Positions 34,075 to 43,285 of a stretch of 64,000 nucleotides of DNA are shown here, piece after piece. Position 1 is the first letter of the stretch. Each line of letters opens with the position of its first letter. Origin of the DNA: UBA5336 sp039818165 (GTDB taxonomy: Bacteria; Pseudomonadota; Alphaproteobacteria; Caulobacterales; Hyphomonadaceae); NCBI GenBank assembly GCA_039818165.1, contig JBCBUL010000008.1, positions 1-64,000 of the forward strand. Reading direction: 5' to 3'. The notes under the pieces are model-generated. The model was not told where the DNA came from. It made no database searches and was given only the letters and a program-made list of their open reading frames with translations. A program made the position numbers and the translations under genes.

Positions 34075-35571
34075 CTAACCCATGGTGGGGATAATGAAGG
34101 CCTGATCGCCGATGTCACCTTCCGGCCAGCGCTGAGTGACCGTCTTGATCTTGGTCCAGAACCGCACGCCTTCAGGACCGTGCTGATTGGTGTCGCCAAA
34201 GGCCGAGCGCTTCCATCCCCCGAAAGTATGGTGGCTCACCGGGACCGGGATCGGCACATTGATCCCGACCATTCCGACATTGACCTGCGCGGCGAACTCA
34301 CGCGCGGCGCGGCCATTCTGGGTAAAGATCGCGACGCCGTTTCCATACTGGTGGTTTGACGGCAGCGCGGCGGCCTCCTCCAGCGTCTCAGCGCGGAGGA
34401 TCTGCAGCACCGGACCGAAGATTTCGTCGGTATAGCTCTGCATGTCGGGCGTTACATGGTCGAACAAAGAAGGGCCGACAAAGAAGCCATTCTCATGACC
34501 CTGGAGCGTGTGGCCGCGTCCATCCAGAACAAGCTCTGCGCCCTCATCCACGCCCATTTGGATATAGTCTTCTACACGCGCCTTGTGCGCGGCCGTGACA
34601 ACGGGACCATAGTGCGCGTCGGCATCCGTGGACACGCCAACCTTCAGGCCCTGGGCTGCCTCAACCATCCGCTCGCGGAATTCATCGCCGGTTTTTTTGC
34701 CAACGGTGACCGCCACGGGCAGGGCCATGCAGCGTTCGCCAGCCGAGCCGTAGGCGGCTCCGACGATGTCCTTCACCGCCTGATCCATGTTCGCGTCGGG
34801 TAGAATGATGCCATGGCTCTTCGCCCCGCCCATGGCTTGGACGCGTTTTCCGTGGGCCGTGCCCTTGGAATAAACGTACTGAGCGATGTCGGAGGAACCG
34901 ACGAAGCTGACAGCCTTAACTTCAGGGTGTTCAAGGATGGCGTCGACCGCCACCTTGTCACCGTTCACCACATTCAAAACGCCCTCGGGCGCGCCGGCCT
35001 CCAGCAATAGCTCGCCGAGGCGCATCGGAACGCCGGGATCTTTCTCGGACGGCTTCAGGATGAAGGTATTGCCGCAAGCAATCGCCACGGCCGCCATCCA
35101 GCATGGGATCATCGCTGGGAAGTTGAAAGGCGTGATGCCCGCGCACACGCCCAACGGCTGGCGCATGGAGACCACGTCAATTCCCGGGCCTGCGCCCTCG
35201 GTGTATTCTCCTTTTTGAAGGTGCGGGATACCGCATGCAAATTCCACAACATCGATACCGCGCTGCACATCTCCGCGCGAGTCTGCAACCACCTTGCCAT
35301 GCTCTGATGACAAGAGCTCGGCGAGCTCGTCCATGTTGGCTTCAAGCAGGCGTTTGAACTCAAACAAGACGCGGGCGCGGCGCTGTGGATTGGTCGCTGC
35401 CCAGCCGGGAAATGCCGCCTGCGCCTCGGCAATCGCAGTGCCCATTTCATCTACCGTGCAGAGCGAAACCCGAGCCTGAACCTCGCCGGTGTTCGGATCG
35501 AAGATATCTCCGAACCGGCCAGACGTGCCAGTCACGGTTTCGCCCCCGATGAAATGATGCACTTCACGCAT
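34075..35571 (-). CDS. mmsA: CoA-acylating methylmalonate-semialdehyde dehydrogenase
   Basis: A 498-residue aldehyde-dehydrogenase-fold enzyme that converts methylmalonate (or malonate) semialdehyde to propionyl- (acetyl-) CoA in valine and inositol catabolism. Visible features: ITPFNFPAMIP with Asn150, ILKPSEKDPG cofactor motif, GERCMALPVAV with catalytic Cys281, and the MmsA-type C-terminus FWTKIKTVTQRWP. Length fits the family. Stop is TAG. The terminase gene follows on the same strand. Confidence 0.95.
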   Translation of the reverse strand: MREVHHFIGGETVTGTSGRFGDIFDPNTGEVQARVSLCTVDEMGTAIAEAQAAFPGWAATNPQRRARVLFEFKRLLEANMDELAELLSSEHGKVVADSRGDVQRGIDVVEFACGIPHLQKGEYTEGAGPGIDVVSMRQPLGVCAGITPFNFPAMIPCWMAAVAIACGNTFILKPSEKDPGVPMRLGELLLEAGAPEGVLNVVNGDKVAVDAILEHPEVKAVSFVGSSDIAQYVYSKGTAHGKRVQAMGGAKSHGIILPDANMDQAVKDIVGAAYGSAGERCMALPVAVTVGKKTGDEFRERMVEAAQGLKVGVSTDADAHYGPVVTAAHKARVEDYIQMGVDEGAELVLDGRGHTLQGHENGFFVGPSLFDHVTPDMQSYTDEIFGPVLQILRAETLEEAAALPSNHQYGNGVAIFTQNGRAAREFAAQVNVGMVGINVPIPVPVSHHTFGGWKRSAFGDTNQHGPEGVRFWTKIKTVTQRWPEGDIGDQAFIIPTMG

Positions 35572-35682
35572 GTTGCTGCCTCCAAAAGTCTGTTCTTTGC
35601 CCGCGGGCCTTTGGAGCCTTATTGGCCGACATTCCCATTTTCTGGAAGCAAAACCTCAGCAGGCCGCAAACTCACGCAATAT

Positions 35683-36822
35683 CTAGATGGGCTTCTGGGG
35701 ACAGATGAGGAATTTCTCACCCGTCGTTTTCGCGTTGTAGCGCTTCACAATATCCGCCTGCAAAGCTTCAGAGAGGGAAATCTCGTCGGTATAGCGGCTG
35801 AGGAATGTCGTTTTCAGTTCGTCGGCCACGCGTTTGCGGAGGCGGACGGCCACATCATTCCCGGCCTTCGCCAGAAAGTTGGGCAACAGCCATCCGCCAA
35901 CGCCCCAGGCCATGCCATAGCCTCGCGTCAGCATCGTCGGCGAGACATCAAGGCCGCCATAGAGATAGACCTGCTTGTGAGCGACAGACCCGTAAATGCT
36001 GTAAGCGCCCGGCGTGCGTGCCGCCGCGCCTTCCATGGCCGTGAGAATGTTGGATGCGAGCTGGCCACCGCCTGTGGCATCAAATCCGAGCGTCGCGCCT
36101 GTGGCGTGGATCGCGTCGGTGAGATCAGCCATGAAGCTGTCTTCACTACTGTTGACGACGTATTTCGCGCCCATGCCCTTAAGCAGCTCGACCTGCTCTG
36201 GCTTGCGAACGATATTCACAAGGTCCACGCCGTCGGCCTGGCAAATGCGCACGAGCATCTGACCGAGATTCGATGCAGCAGCTGTGTGGACAATCGCCGT
36301 GTGTCCCTCGGCGCGCATGGTTTCAAGAAAACACAAGGCTGTAAGCGGATTCACAAAGCAGGACGCACCGTCCTTCGCCGTATGTCCTTCATGCAGCGGG
36401 AGCGCCATTGCGGCGTCTACGGCGCGATACTGACCGTACATCCCCCCGCCCATGACGGCGACAACTTTGCCGAAAAGGCTCTGGGCGTAGTCGCCCTCAC
36501 CTGCAGCAACCACGGTGCCTGCCCCCTCATTGCCTACAGGCAGGGCCTGACCGATACGCGCTTTCATCACACGCATCCCCTGCTCTGGCACCGGCGCCGT
36601 CAGCACCGTGTCTTTTCCAGTGCCGCTGCTGGACGCGGCTGCCATGTTGGACCAGCCGAACATGACACCGTGGTCTGACGGATTGATCGGCGTTGCCTCC
36701 ACGCGAACGATGATCTGGCCCGGCTTTGGATCCGGCATGGATTTTTCGACCAATTCCATACGAAGCGAGCCGTCGGGCGTAACTGTCGAGAGCATTTGCA
36801 GATACGTGGCGGGAAGTGACAT
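35683..36822 (-). CDS. zinc-type alcohol dehydrogenase/quinone (enoyl) reductase family protein
   Basis: A 379-residue MDR-superfamily oxidoreductase. It has the GroES-like N-terminal domain (VRVEATPINPSDHGVMFG), a NADP-binding domain (AIVHTAAASNLGQMLVRICQ) and a C-terminal cap. The structural zinc cysteines are missing, as in quinone and trans-2-enoyl-CoA reductases. The substrate is unassigned. It ends in TAG. Confidence 0.85.
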   Translation of the reverse strand: MSLPATYLQMLSTVTPDGSLRMELVEKSMPDPKPGQIIVRVEATPINPSDHGVMFGWSNMAAASSSGTGKDTVLTAPVPEQGMRVMKARIGQALPVGNEGAGTVVAAGEGDYAQSLFGKVVAVMGGGMYGQYRAVDAAMALPLHEGHTAKDGASCFVNPLTALCFLETMRAEGHTAIVHTAAASNLGQMLVRICQADGVDLVNIVRKPEQVELLKGMGAKYVVNSSEDSFMADLTDAIHATGATLGFDATGGGQLASNILTAMEGAAARTPGAYSIYGSVAHKQVYLYGGLDVSPTMLTRGYGMAWGVGGWLLPNFLAKAGNDVAVRLRKRVADELKTTFLSRYTDEISLSEALQADIVKRYNAKTTGEKFLICPQKPI

Positions 36823-37004
36823 AGCGCGACCTCAAGATTGCAATTGTGTATGCGCACACCGTGGGCGTCTTTCCCCTAGGACCGGCAAGCCCCTCCAAGA
36901 CGATCTCCGACCAATTTCATCCCAAGACCGTAAAGCCCCCCGCCGATCAGACGTTTGACGATGGGACAGAAGAGCCAAGCGTGAAGCGGGAAATAGAAAA
37001 AGAC
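36823..37004. other. non-coding stretch between the reductase gene and tRNA-Thr
   Basis: About 180 bases, then the tRNA. A T-rich run lies on the minus strand directly after the tRNA 3' end (about 36990-37004), possibly its terminator, though no stem is clear. With the tRNA and the following 122 bases it makes the largest protein-free gap of the window. Confidence 0.4.
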
Positions 37005-37080
37005 TGGTGCCGGCTGAGGGACTCGAACCCCCGACCCCCTGATTACAAATCAGGTGCTCTACCAGCTGAGCTAAGCCGGC
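37005..37080 (-). tRNA. tRNA-Thr (anticodon TGT)
   Basis: A complete cloverleaf with a 7-bp acceptor stem (GCCGGCT/AGCCGGC), D arm (AGCTCAGCTGGTAGAGC), anticodon stem CCTGA/TCAGG with loop TTTGTAA (anticodon TGT, reads ACA), T arm GGGGGTTCGAGTCCC region, and an encoded 3' CCA (37005-37007). Confidence 0.96.
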
Positions 37081-37202
37081 GACCAAGGCGCGCTTTCTAT
37101 GCCGAGCGGTCGGGGCATGCAAGGCTTTCGATGCTTGACCGTAAAAACTCTACAGCCTAGCGACTGCGCGCAGGAATTCTGCCGCTTGGGGAGTCTGGCT
37201 TT

Positions 37203-38369
37203 ATGAGCACTGAACACGTATCGGCGCAGCGGCAAATCCTGCCGGACCTCGTCCGCGCCGTTGCGTTGATGGGCATTGCCGTGGTGAACTCGACGGTATT
37301 TGCCTACCCGATGGAGACAGGGCTTTTCGGCGCGCCGTCCAGCGGCGCAGTGAATTTGGGGTCAGCCTACGGCATGTACTGGCTTGCCGCCGGAAAGTTT
37401 TATGCCCTGTTTTCCCTCATGTTCGGCGTCAGCCTTTTTTATCAAATGGGCGCTGCCGACCGGGCTGATGCGAATTTCTCACGCCGTCAGACACGTCGAC
37501 TTATCGGCTTGGGGCTAATTGGGTTGATCCACTATACATTCTTTTTCCTGGGGGACATTCTCGTCACCTATGCCCTTTTGGGGGCGCTATTGCTGACCCA
37601 GATCAATGCATCTGAGAAGACACTTATCCGCATCGGCGTCGGTTTCATTCTGCTGCAGGTATTGGTGCTTCTGGCATTCGCGGGTTTGTTCGCCGGAATT
37701 GAGGCCATCAAACCTGGCTTGATGGCCAAGAAGATGAGTCTGTCACTTGATGGCGCGGTTGAAGCTTTCTCAACCGGCAGCTTCCTCGACCAGGCACTCT
37801 TCAGGATCTCGTCTTACGCTGACATTTTGCCCAGCGTGTTGATGTCCCAGGGCGTTGCAACGTTCGGGTATTTTTGTCTCGGCCTCGCCTTTGCCCGCAA
37901 GGGATGGATCTCCGACCCAAGCGCAGCCATTTGGAGCCGTGCGCGATTGATTTTCCTGCCCATTGGCCTTTTGGTCGGGGCCGCAGGGGCTTGGCTCGTG
38001 CTCCAGGCTGACAACGGATTTGATGCCATGATGATGCTGGGGATGGCCGTGATGTTCCTGGCAGCGCCAGCCCAGTCTCTCGGCTACGCCGGACTTCTCG
38101 CCGGGCTCGCCAAGCGGCCAGGACCGTTGGTGACCTTTGTTTCGAAAGCCGGTCAAGCGTCGATGACCGCCTATCTGGCCCAGTCTGTGATCATGACGTC
38201 CGTCTTTTCCGGCTGGGGCTTTGGCCTCTACAGTCAACTTCCCGCCGCGCAAGTCATAGCCATTGGCGCAGGCACTGCCCTATTCACCATTCTGGCTACT
38301 GCCACCTGGATGTGCTTCTTCAAACGCGGCCCGGTGGAGACGCTGTTTCGGGCCTGGACTTACGGTTAA
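37203..38369 (+). CDS. DUF418 (YeiB-like) membrane protein
   Basis: A 388-residue polytopic membrane protein with about ten hydrophobic segments. The N-terminal heparan-acetyltransferase-like part (VRAVALMGIAVVNS; FYALFSLMFGVSLFYQMG) and the C-terminal DUF418 region (GQASMTAYLAQSVIMTSVF; FKRGPVETLFRAWTYG) match the YeiB family of unknown function. Confidence 0.9.
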   Translation: MSTEHVSAQRQILPDLVRAVALMGIAVVNSTVFAYPMETGLFGAPSSGAVNLGSAYGMYWLAAGKFYALFSLMFGVSLFYQMGAADRADANFSRRQTRRLIGLGLIGLIHYTFFFLGDILVTYALLGALLLTQINASEKTLIRIGVGFILLQVLVLLAFAGLFAGIEAIKPGLMAKKMSLSLDGAVEAFSTGSFLDQALFRISSYADILPSVLMSQGVATFGYFCLGLAFARKGWISDPSAAIWSRARLIFLPIGLLVGAAGAWLVLQADNGFDAMMMLGMAVMFLAAPAQSLGYAGLLAGLAKRPGPLVTFVSKAGQASMTAYLAQSVIMTSVFSGWGFGLYSQLPAAQVIAIGAGTALFTILATATWMCFFKRGPVETLFRAWTYG

Positions 38370-38491
38370 CGCGTCCTCTCAAATTCCATCAAACCATCAC
38401 GCGGTGGTCATGTTTGCCTCCATGCGCGCACATTCTGGCCACGGACCGGCGAGAAACTTGCAACCAAGCCGATGGAAGAAAGGGCTTGGAT

Positions 38492-38923
38492 ATGAGAGTT
38501 TCATTTTTGGCATCTGCCATGGCCGCCCTGGCCGTTTTTGCTGCGCCGTCCGCCACAGCCGGTGAGTTTATCGGTGATCTGGATTGCAGCGCGAAGGACG
38601 TGGTTGTGTATTTTGCGCCCGGTGAAGCGACACTTACACCGGCTGCGGAGGCCTTGCTCGATCACATAGCCGATCTGGCAAATCCGTGCACGCTGACATC
38701 GGTGGAAACGGAAGCCTGGGCCTTCGATGCTATCGAACCCGAAGCAGCAGATGCCCTGGCCGAAGCGCGCAAGATTTCCGTTCTTTCTGCGTTGGCTGAG
38801 CGGAGTTTGATCGCTCGCGCCCATGTTCAAATGCCATCGCAGCTCAGTGAAGCCGACCGGGATATGCCCGTGGGCCGATCGGTTTATGCAACGCTTCGCC
38901 TGGCAGTTCCGAGCGTCGGATAA
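38492..38923 (+). CDS. secreted OmpA-domain-like protein
   Basis: A 143-residue protein with a signal peptide (MRVSFLASAMAALAVFAAPS to TAG, about 1-23). The mature part resembles the OmpA C-terminal peptidoglycan-binding fold: VVVYFAPGEATLTPAAEALLDHIADLA, then ALAEARKISVLSALAERSL and a final VYATLRLAV strand. The usual NxxLSxxRA signature is degenerate, so binding is not certain. There is a Cys pair (Cys in LDCSA and in NPCTL). Confidence 0.65.
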   Translation: MRVSFLASAMAALAVFAAPSATAGEFIGDLDCSAKDVVVYFAPGEATLTPAAEALLDHIADLANPCTLTSVETEAWAFDAIEPEAADALAEARKISVLSALAERSLIARAHVQMPSQLSEADRDMPVGRSVYATLRLAVPSVG

Positions 38924-39017
38924 CTCCAGGCGAGGGCCGGGTCACAGCCTGGGTTTGCAACACCAAGCCGCGCGCGTATGAGTGCGGCTTGTCGTACATC
39001 CGCCTGGACCAAACCCC

Positions 39018-40751
39018 ATGACCAACACTGGCACACGCCGAATCCTGATCACGTCTGCCCTGCCATACATCAATGGCATCAAGCATCTGGGCAACCTCGC
39101 CGGGTCCATGCTTCCGGCAGATGTCTATGCCCGCGTGATGCGTTTGATCGACCATGAGGTCGTCTATATTTGCGCCACGGACGAGCATGGAACACCAGCT
39201 GAACTCGCGGCTCAGAAAGCCGGCGTTTCCGTGCGTGAGTATTGCGATGCACAACACGAGATTCAGCGCGCCGCGGGGGAAGCTTTCGCGCTGTCCTACG
39301 ACCATTTCGGTCGCTCATCTGCCGCGTCAAACCATGTACTGACTCAGAACTTCGCTCACGCCCTAGAGGCCAACGGATTGATCGAGGAACGGGTTTCGAC
39401 GCAAATCTATGATGTTGAAGCAGGCCGCTTTTTACCCGACCGGTATGTGGAAGGCACCTGCCCCCATTGCGGGTTTGAAAAAGCGCGCGGTGACCAATGT
39501 GACAATTGCGGGCGTCTGCTCGACCCAATGGATCTCAAGGATCCCTATTCCGCAGTTTCGGGGTCAAAGAATGTCGAGCCCCGAGAAACGCGCCACCTTT
39601 TTCTGCTTCAGTCAAAACTTGAAGCCGACATTCGAGAGTGGGTGGAAGCTAGCGATCACTGGCCCAGTCTGGCGCGGTCCATTGCACTGAAATGGCTCGA
39701 TGAAGGCCTTCGAGACCGCGCCATTACCCGCGACCTCTCCTGGGGTGTGCCCGTGACTCGTCCCGACGGCTCCATTCGCGAGGGCTTTGAGGACAAGGTC
39801 TTTTATGTCTGGTTCGACGCGCCCATTGAATACATCGCAGCCACGCAGGACTGGGCCGAAAGGCGGGGCCAGCCCGAGGCCTGGAAACCGCTCTGGGACA
39901 CCGAGGCCGGTGCGCGCGAGACCGAGTACGTCCAGCTCATGGGCAAGGACAATGTGGCGTTCCACACGGTGAGTTTCCCAGCCACCCTGATCGGATCGCG
40001 GCAACCCTGGAAACTCGTCGACAAGCTGAAGGCCTTCAACTGGGTCACCTGGTATGGCGGGAAATTCTCAACCTCAGAAAACCGCGGCGTCTTCATGGAC
40101 CAAGCGCTCGATTTGCTGCCCGCAGACTATTGGCGCTGGTACCTGACGGCCAATGCGCCGGAGGGTTCTGACGCAGCCTTCACCTGGGAAGGCTTTCAGG
40201 CCGCCGTAAATTCGGACCTTGCCAACGTGCTGGGCAATTTCGTCAACCGCATCACCAAGTACACCAAATCCAAGTTCGACGGAAAGGTGCCGGGCGAAGG
40301 TCAGGCGGGAGAAGATGAAGCCTGGATCGCCGAGGAACTCTCAGCACGCCTGAAGGCCCTGACGGAACACTACGAAGCCATGGAATTCCGCAAAGCGGCC
40401 GCCGAAACGCGCGCGATCTGGGCGGCTGGCAATGAGTATCTCACACGCGCTGAACCTTGGGTGAAGTATAAATCCGATGTGGACGCGGCCGCCATTGGTG
40501 TGCGCACCGGGCTGAACCTCGCCGCCATATTCGGCATTATTGCTCAACCCATCATTCCTAGTGCCTCCGCTAAGATACTGGACGCTTTGGGCATTCCTGA
40601 CGCCAATCGAAAGTGGCCGAGCGCTGATGATGCGGGACTGCTCGACGCTCTGCCTCACGGTCTGGAGATTACGCCACCGGATGTCCTGTTCCAGAAAATT
40701 GAAGACGAGCAAGTGGCCGAATGGACGGAGCGATTTGGGGGAGAGGCCTGA
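39018..40751 (+). CDS. metG: methionyl-tRNA synthetase
   Basis: A 577-residue class-I synthetase. The N-terminal PYINGIKHLGNLAG holds the HIGH-type motif (HLGN 23-26). A zinc knuckle CPHC-x(n)-CDNC lies at about residue 150-168. KFSTS at about 348 is the KMSKS-equivalent, as in many alphaproteobacterial MetG proteins. There is no C-terminal tRNA-binding extension. I chose ATG 39018; the longer upstream frame (from 38982) lacks family sequence. Confidence 0.96.
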   Translation: MTNTGTRRILITSALPYINGIKHLGNLAGSMLPADVYARVMRLIDHEVVYICATDEHGTPAELAAQKAGVSVREYCDAQHEIQRAAGEAFALSYDHFGRSSAASNHVLTQNFAHALEANGLIEERVSTQIYDVEAGRFLPDRYVEGTCPHCGFEKARGDQCDNCGRLLDPMDLKDPYSAVSGSKNVEPRETRHLFLLQSKLEADIREWVEASDHWPSLARSIALKWLDEGLRDRAITRDLSWGVPVTRPDGSIREGFEDKVFYVWFDAPIEYIAATQDWAERRGQPEAWKPLWDTEAGARETEYVQLMGKDNVAFHTVSFPATLIGSRQPWKLVDKLKAFNWVTWYGGKFSTSENRGVFMDQALDLLPADYWRWYLTANAPEGSDAAFTWEGFQAAVNSDLANVLGNFVNRITKYTKSKFDGKVPGEGQAGEDEAWIAEELSARLKALTEHYEAMEFRKAAAETRAIWAAGNEYLTRAEPWVKYKSDVDAAAIGVRTGLNLAAIFGIIAQPIIPSASAKILDALGIPDANRKWPSADDAGLLDALPHGLEITPPDVLFQKIEDEQVAEWTERFGGEA

Positions 40752-41372
40752 TTGCCCCTTCAAAACCGCGTCGATCCGTTTTCGCGCATCCATGCGGTCC
40801 CCGCGCGGGGCATGTTTACTGGAAACCGCGGCATTCTGCATGACCCGGAAACGCAGACCCTGAAGAAGCAGAGCTGGGCCACGGAGGGCTGGGTGATTTG
40901 TACCCTCGCGCCCCTTTCCGGCCGGGAAAAACGTAAAAGACTGATGTCTCGCGGCAGGTGGACAGAATTGTTCTTCCTCGACGAAGCCGTCGGACTCGCT
41001 GCCGGTCATCGCCCCTGCCATGCCTGCCGGAAAGAGGACGCTGTGGCGTTTCGCGATGCGGTCGGCGTGACCCGATTGAGCGAACTAAGCACACTCATCA
41101 ACACCGAAATGAAGCCGCACCTGCGGGTTCGCAACCCGATGTCCAGAACGTACTGCAATCCCAATGACCTGCCGGATGGGGCTTTCTTTGCGCTGGGCGC
41201 GCAGTCCTTCCTTGTCTGGCAAGGTGCAGCGAGGCGCTTCTCGTGGTCGGGCTACGGCCCCGCCCAGCCGCTTCCGGAGCGCGCCGTGCGCCTGACACCG
41301 GCAATCACATGCCGTGCATTGGCACATGGCTATCTGCCAGCAATGCATCCCAGTATTGTTCACGGGGCCTGA
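40752..41372 (+). CDS. conserved protein with a HxxCxxC motif, unknown
   Basis: A 206-residue protein that begins with TTG directly after the metG stop, so it is translationally coupled. It has a conserved GHRPCHACRKEDAVAFRDAV segment (about residues 90-109), which looks like part of a metal site, and further Cys/His residues near the C-terminus. I have a sense of similar proteins in other alphaproteobacteria but no function. Confidence 0.75.
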   Translation: MPLQNRVDPFSRIHAVPARGMFTGNRGILHDPETQTLKKQSWATEGWVICTLAPLSGREKRKRLMSRGRWTELFFLDEAVGLAAGHRPCHACRKEDAVAFRDAVGVTRLSELSTLINTEMKPHLRVRNPMSRTYCNPNDLPDGAFFALGAQSFLVWQGAARRFSWSGYGPAQPLPERAVRLTPAITCRALAHGYLPAMHPSIVHGA

Positions 41373-41440
41373 CACCTTGCCGCTCGGCCCACCAAAGCCT
41401 ACCACCTGCAAAAGAGGCGACGAGACGGGGACTGGATGAC

Positions 41441-42058
41441 ATGGGCATAGCGGAAGACACACTGATTTGGGGCCTGGCAGCGCTCTGCGGATACCTCGCA
41501 GGCTCCATTCCCTTTGGCCTGGTCCTGACGCGATCAGCAGGCATCGATCTCCGATCCATCGGCTCGGGCAATATTGGCGCAACAAATGTCCTTCGCAGTG
41601 GGCGAAAAGACCTCGCCCTTGCCACCTTGCTGCTCGACAGTTTGAAGGCCGGACTGGTCGCTCTGGCATTCGCCCTGGTGTTTGATACGCGCGTGGGGTT
41701 TGTAGCCGGAGCCGCGGCTTTCTTCGGGCATTGCTACCCTGTGTGGCTTGGCTTCAAGGGCGGCAAGGGCGTTGCCACCTATGCCGGGCTGCTGGCATTT
41801 GTGAGCTGGAAAGGCTTGCTCTTCGCCGCGCCGGTTTGGCTGGGATTGTTCGCCCTTTTTCGTATCTCGTCTCTCTCGGCTCTGGTGGCAGCGATTGCTG
41901 CGCCGGTGGGCGCATACATTCTGGGTGAAGACCCGTTTATTGTCGCCGGACTCGCACTTCTGTCTCTTTTGGTATTCTGGACCCATCGGAGTAACATTTC
42001 GAGACTTCTGAGCGGCAGCGAACCGCGTTTTGGAGCCGCGAAAGACTCCGAAGCATGA
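41441..42058 (+). CDS. plsY: glycerol-3-phosphate acyltransferase PlsY
   Basis: A 205-residue integral membrane acyltransferase that uses acyl-phosphate to make lysophosphatidate. Motifs: GYLAGSIPFG at the start, GSGNIGATNVLRSG, FKGGKGVAT. ATG 41441 gives the usual length; the longer upstream frame has no similarity. Its stop overlaps the dprA start by 4 bases. Confidence 0.95.
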   Translation: MGIAEDTLIWGLAALCGYLAGSIPFGLVLTRSAGIDLRSIGSGNIGATNVLRSGRKDLALATLLLDSLKAGLVALAFALVFDTRVGFVAGAAAFFGHCYPVWLGFKGGKGVATYAGLLAFVSWKGLLFAAPVWLGLFALFRISSLSALVAAIAAPVGAYILGEDPFIVAGLALLSLLVFWTHRSNISRLLSGSEPRFGAAKDSEA

Positions 42059-43167
42059 TTGCGCCACCGCGCAATCAGGAGGAACGCCGCGACTGGCTCA
42101 GACTGGCTCGCACCCCAAACGTCGGGCCCGTGACATTTTTCCAGCTCGTCACACGCTACAAAACACCTGCGCGCGCTTTAGACGCCCTGCCGGACCTGGC
42201 TCGAAAAGCGGGCCGCAAACGCCCCCTCAAGGCGCCTGCAATTGAAGACATTGAAGCTGAGATGGAAGCCACTCAGAACTACGGTGCGCGACTTTTGACG
42301 GCTGCGGACGATAACTTCCCAAACCTGTTGAAAGCGCTCGCTCCCCCGCCACCTGTCCTGACAGCTCTGGGCAGGCTTGAACTCACCCACCAGCCAACCG
42401 TCGCGATTGTTGGCGCAAGAAACGCTTCGGCTGCTGGCCGAAAAATTGCCCGGGATATGGCATCGGATCTCAGCCAGGCCGGTTATGTGACGGTCTCAGG
42501 CCTCGCTCGCGGCATAGACGGGGAAGCTCACGCTGCGAGCCTGGACGGCGGTACCGTTGCCGTTCTGGGCGGAGGCGTGGATCATGTTTATCCGCCCCAA
42601 CATGAACGCCTTTATGCAGCGATTGCCGCCAAGGGCCTGATCCTCTCGGAAAGTCCCTTCGGCCATCGGGCGACTGCAAAGGACTTTCCGCGCCGCAACC
42701 GATTGATCACAGGTTGCGCGCGCGGTGTGATCGTCGTCGAAGCCACGGAGAGTTCAGGATCGCTCATCTCGGCCCGCACAGCAGGCGAACAGGGCCGCGA
42801 GGTCATGGCGGTTCCGGGATCACCTCTGGATCCTCGTGCATTTGGAACCAATCGGCTCATTCGAGACGGTGCCATATTGGTGCGCAATTGCGATGATGTT
42901 CTTGAAGTCTTGAACAGCCTGTCTCCCAAGGAGCTGTTTGCGCCACCACCACCCGGTTTTGAGGGCGAAGACGACAGCCCCATCCCAAAGAGCCAGATCG
43001 ACGCCGTCCTGGAAGCACTGACGCCCTATCCCTTGCCGATCGATGAGATCGCGCGGTCTGTGGGACTGGGCGCTGCGCGCTGCGCTGCGATCCTCGTTGA
43101 ACTGGAGTTGGCCGGAGAAGCTCACACCTTCTCCGGGGCCATGGCGGCGCGCAACGTTGGACCTTGA
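42055..43167 (+). CDS. dprA: DNA-processing protein DprA
   Basis: A 370-residue DprA/Smf: N-terminal SAM-like helices (RTPNVGPVTFFQLVTRY), a Rossmann-like core (VAIVGARNASAAG; VSGLARGIDGEAH; LGGGVDHVYPP; RNRLITGCARGVIVVEA) and a C-terminal winged-helix DML1-type domain. It loads RecA on incoming single-stranded DNA. DprA is of interest next to a GTA locus because GTA recipients need ComEC/DprA. Confidence 0.95.
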   Translation: MIAPPRNQEERRDWLRLARTPNVGPVTFFQLVTRYKTPARALDALPDLARKAGRKRPLKAPAIEDIEAEMEATQNYGARLLTAADDNFPNLLKALAPPPPVLTALGRLELTHQPTVAIVGARNASAAGRKIARDMASDLSQAGYVTVSGLARGIDGEAHAASLDGGTVAVLGGGVDHVYPPQHERLYAAIAAKGLILSESPFGHRATAKDFPRRNRLITGCARGVIVVEATESSGSLISARTAGEQGREVMAVPGSPLDPRAFGTNRLIRDGAILVRNCDDVLEVLNSLSPKELFAPPPPGFEGEDDSPIPKSQIDAVLEALTPYPLPIDEIARSVGLGAARCAAILVELELAGEAHTFSGAMAARNVGP

Positions 43168-43285
43168 AGACACAGTTGAATGAATTGGCGAATTCACAGC
43201 GTTCGACGACTGGACGCCTGCTCCGTGAATCCCTAAGCACAACTTCGGGCAAGGGGCGACCGATCACGCCCAGTGAGAGGTCTGA

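Noticed and set aside
39018..40751. KFSTS instead of KMSKS in MetG as a damaged active site
   Set aside because: I recall this variant as usual in alphaproteobacterial MetG; the protein is otherwise complete.
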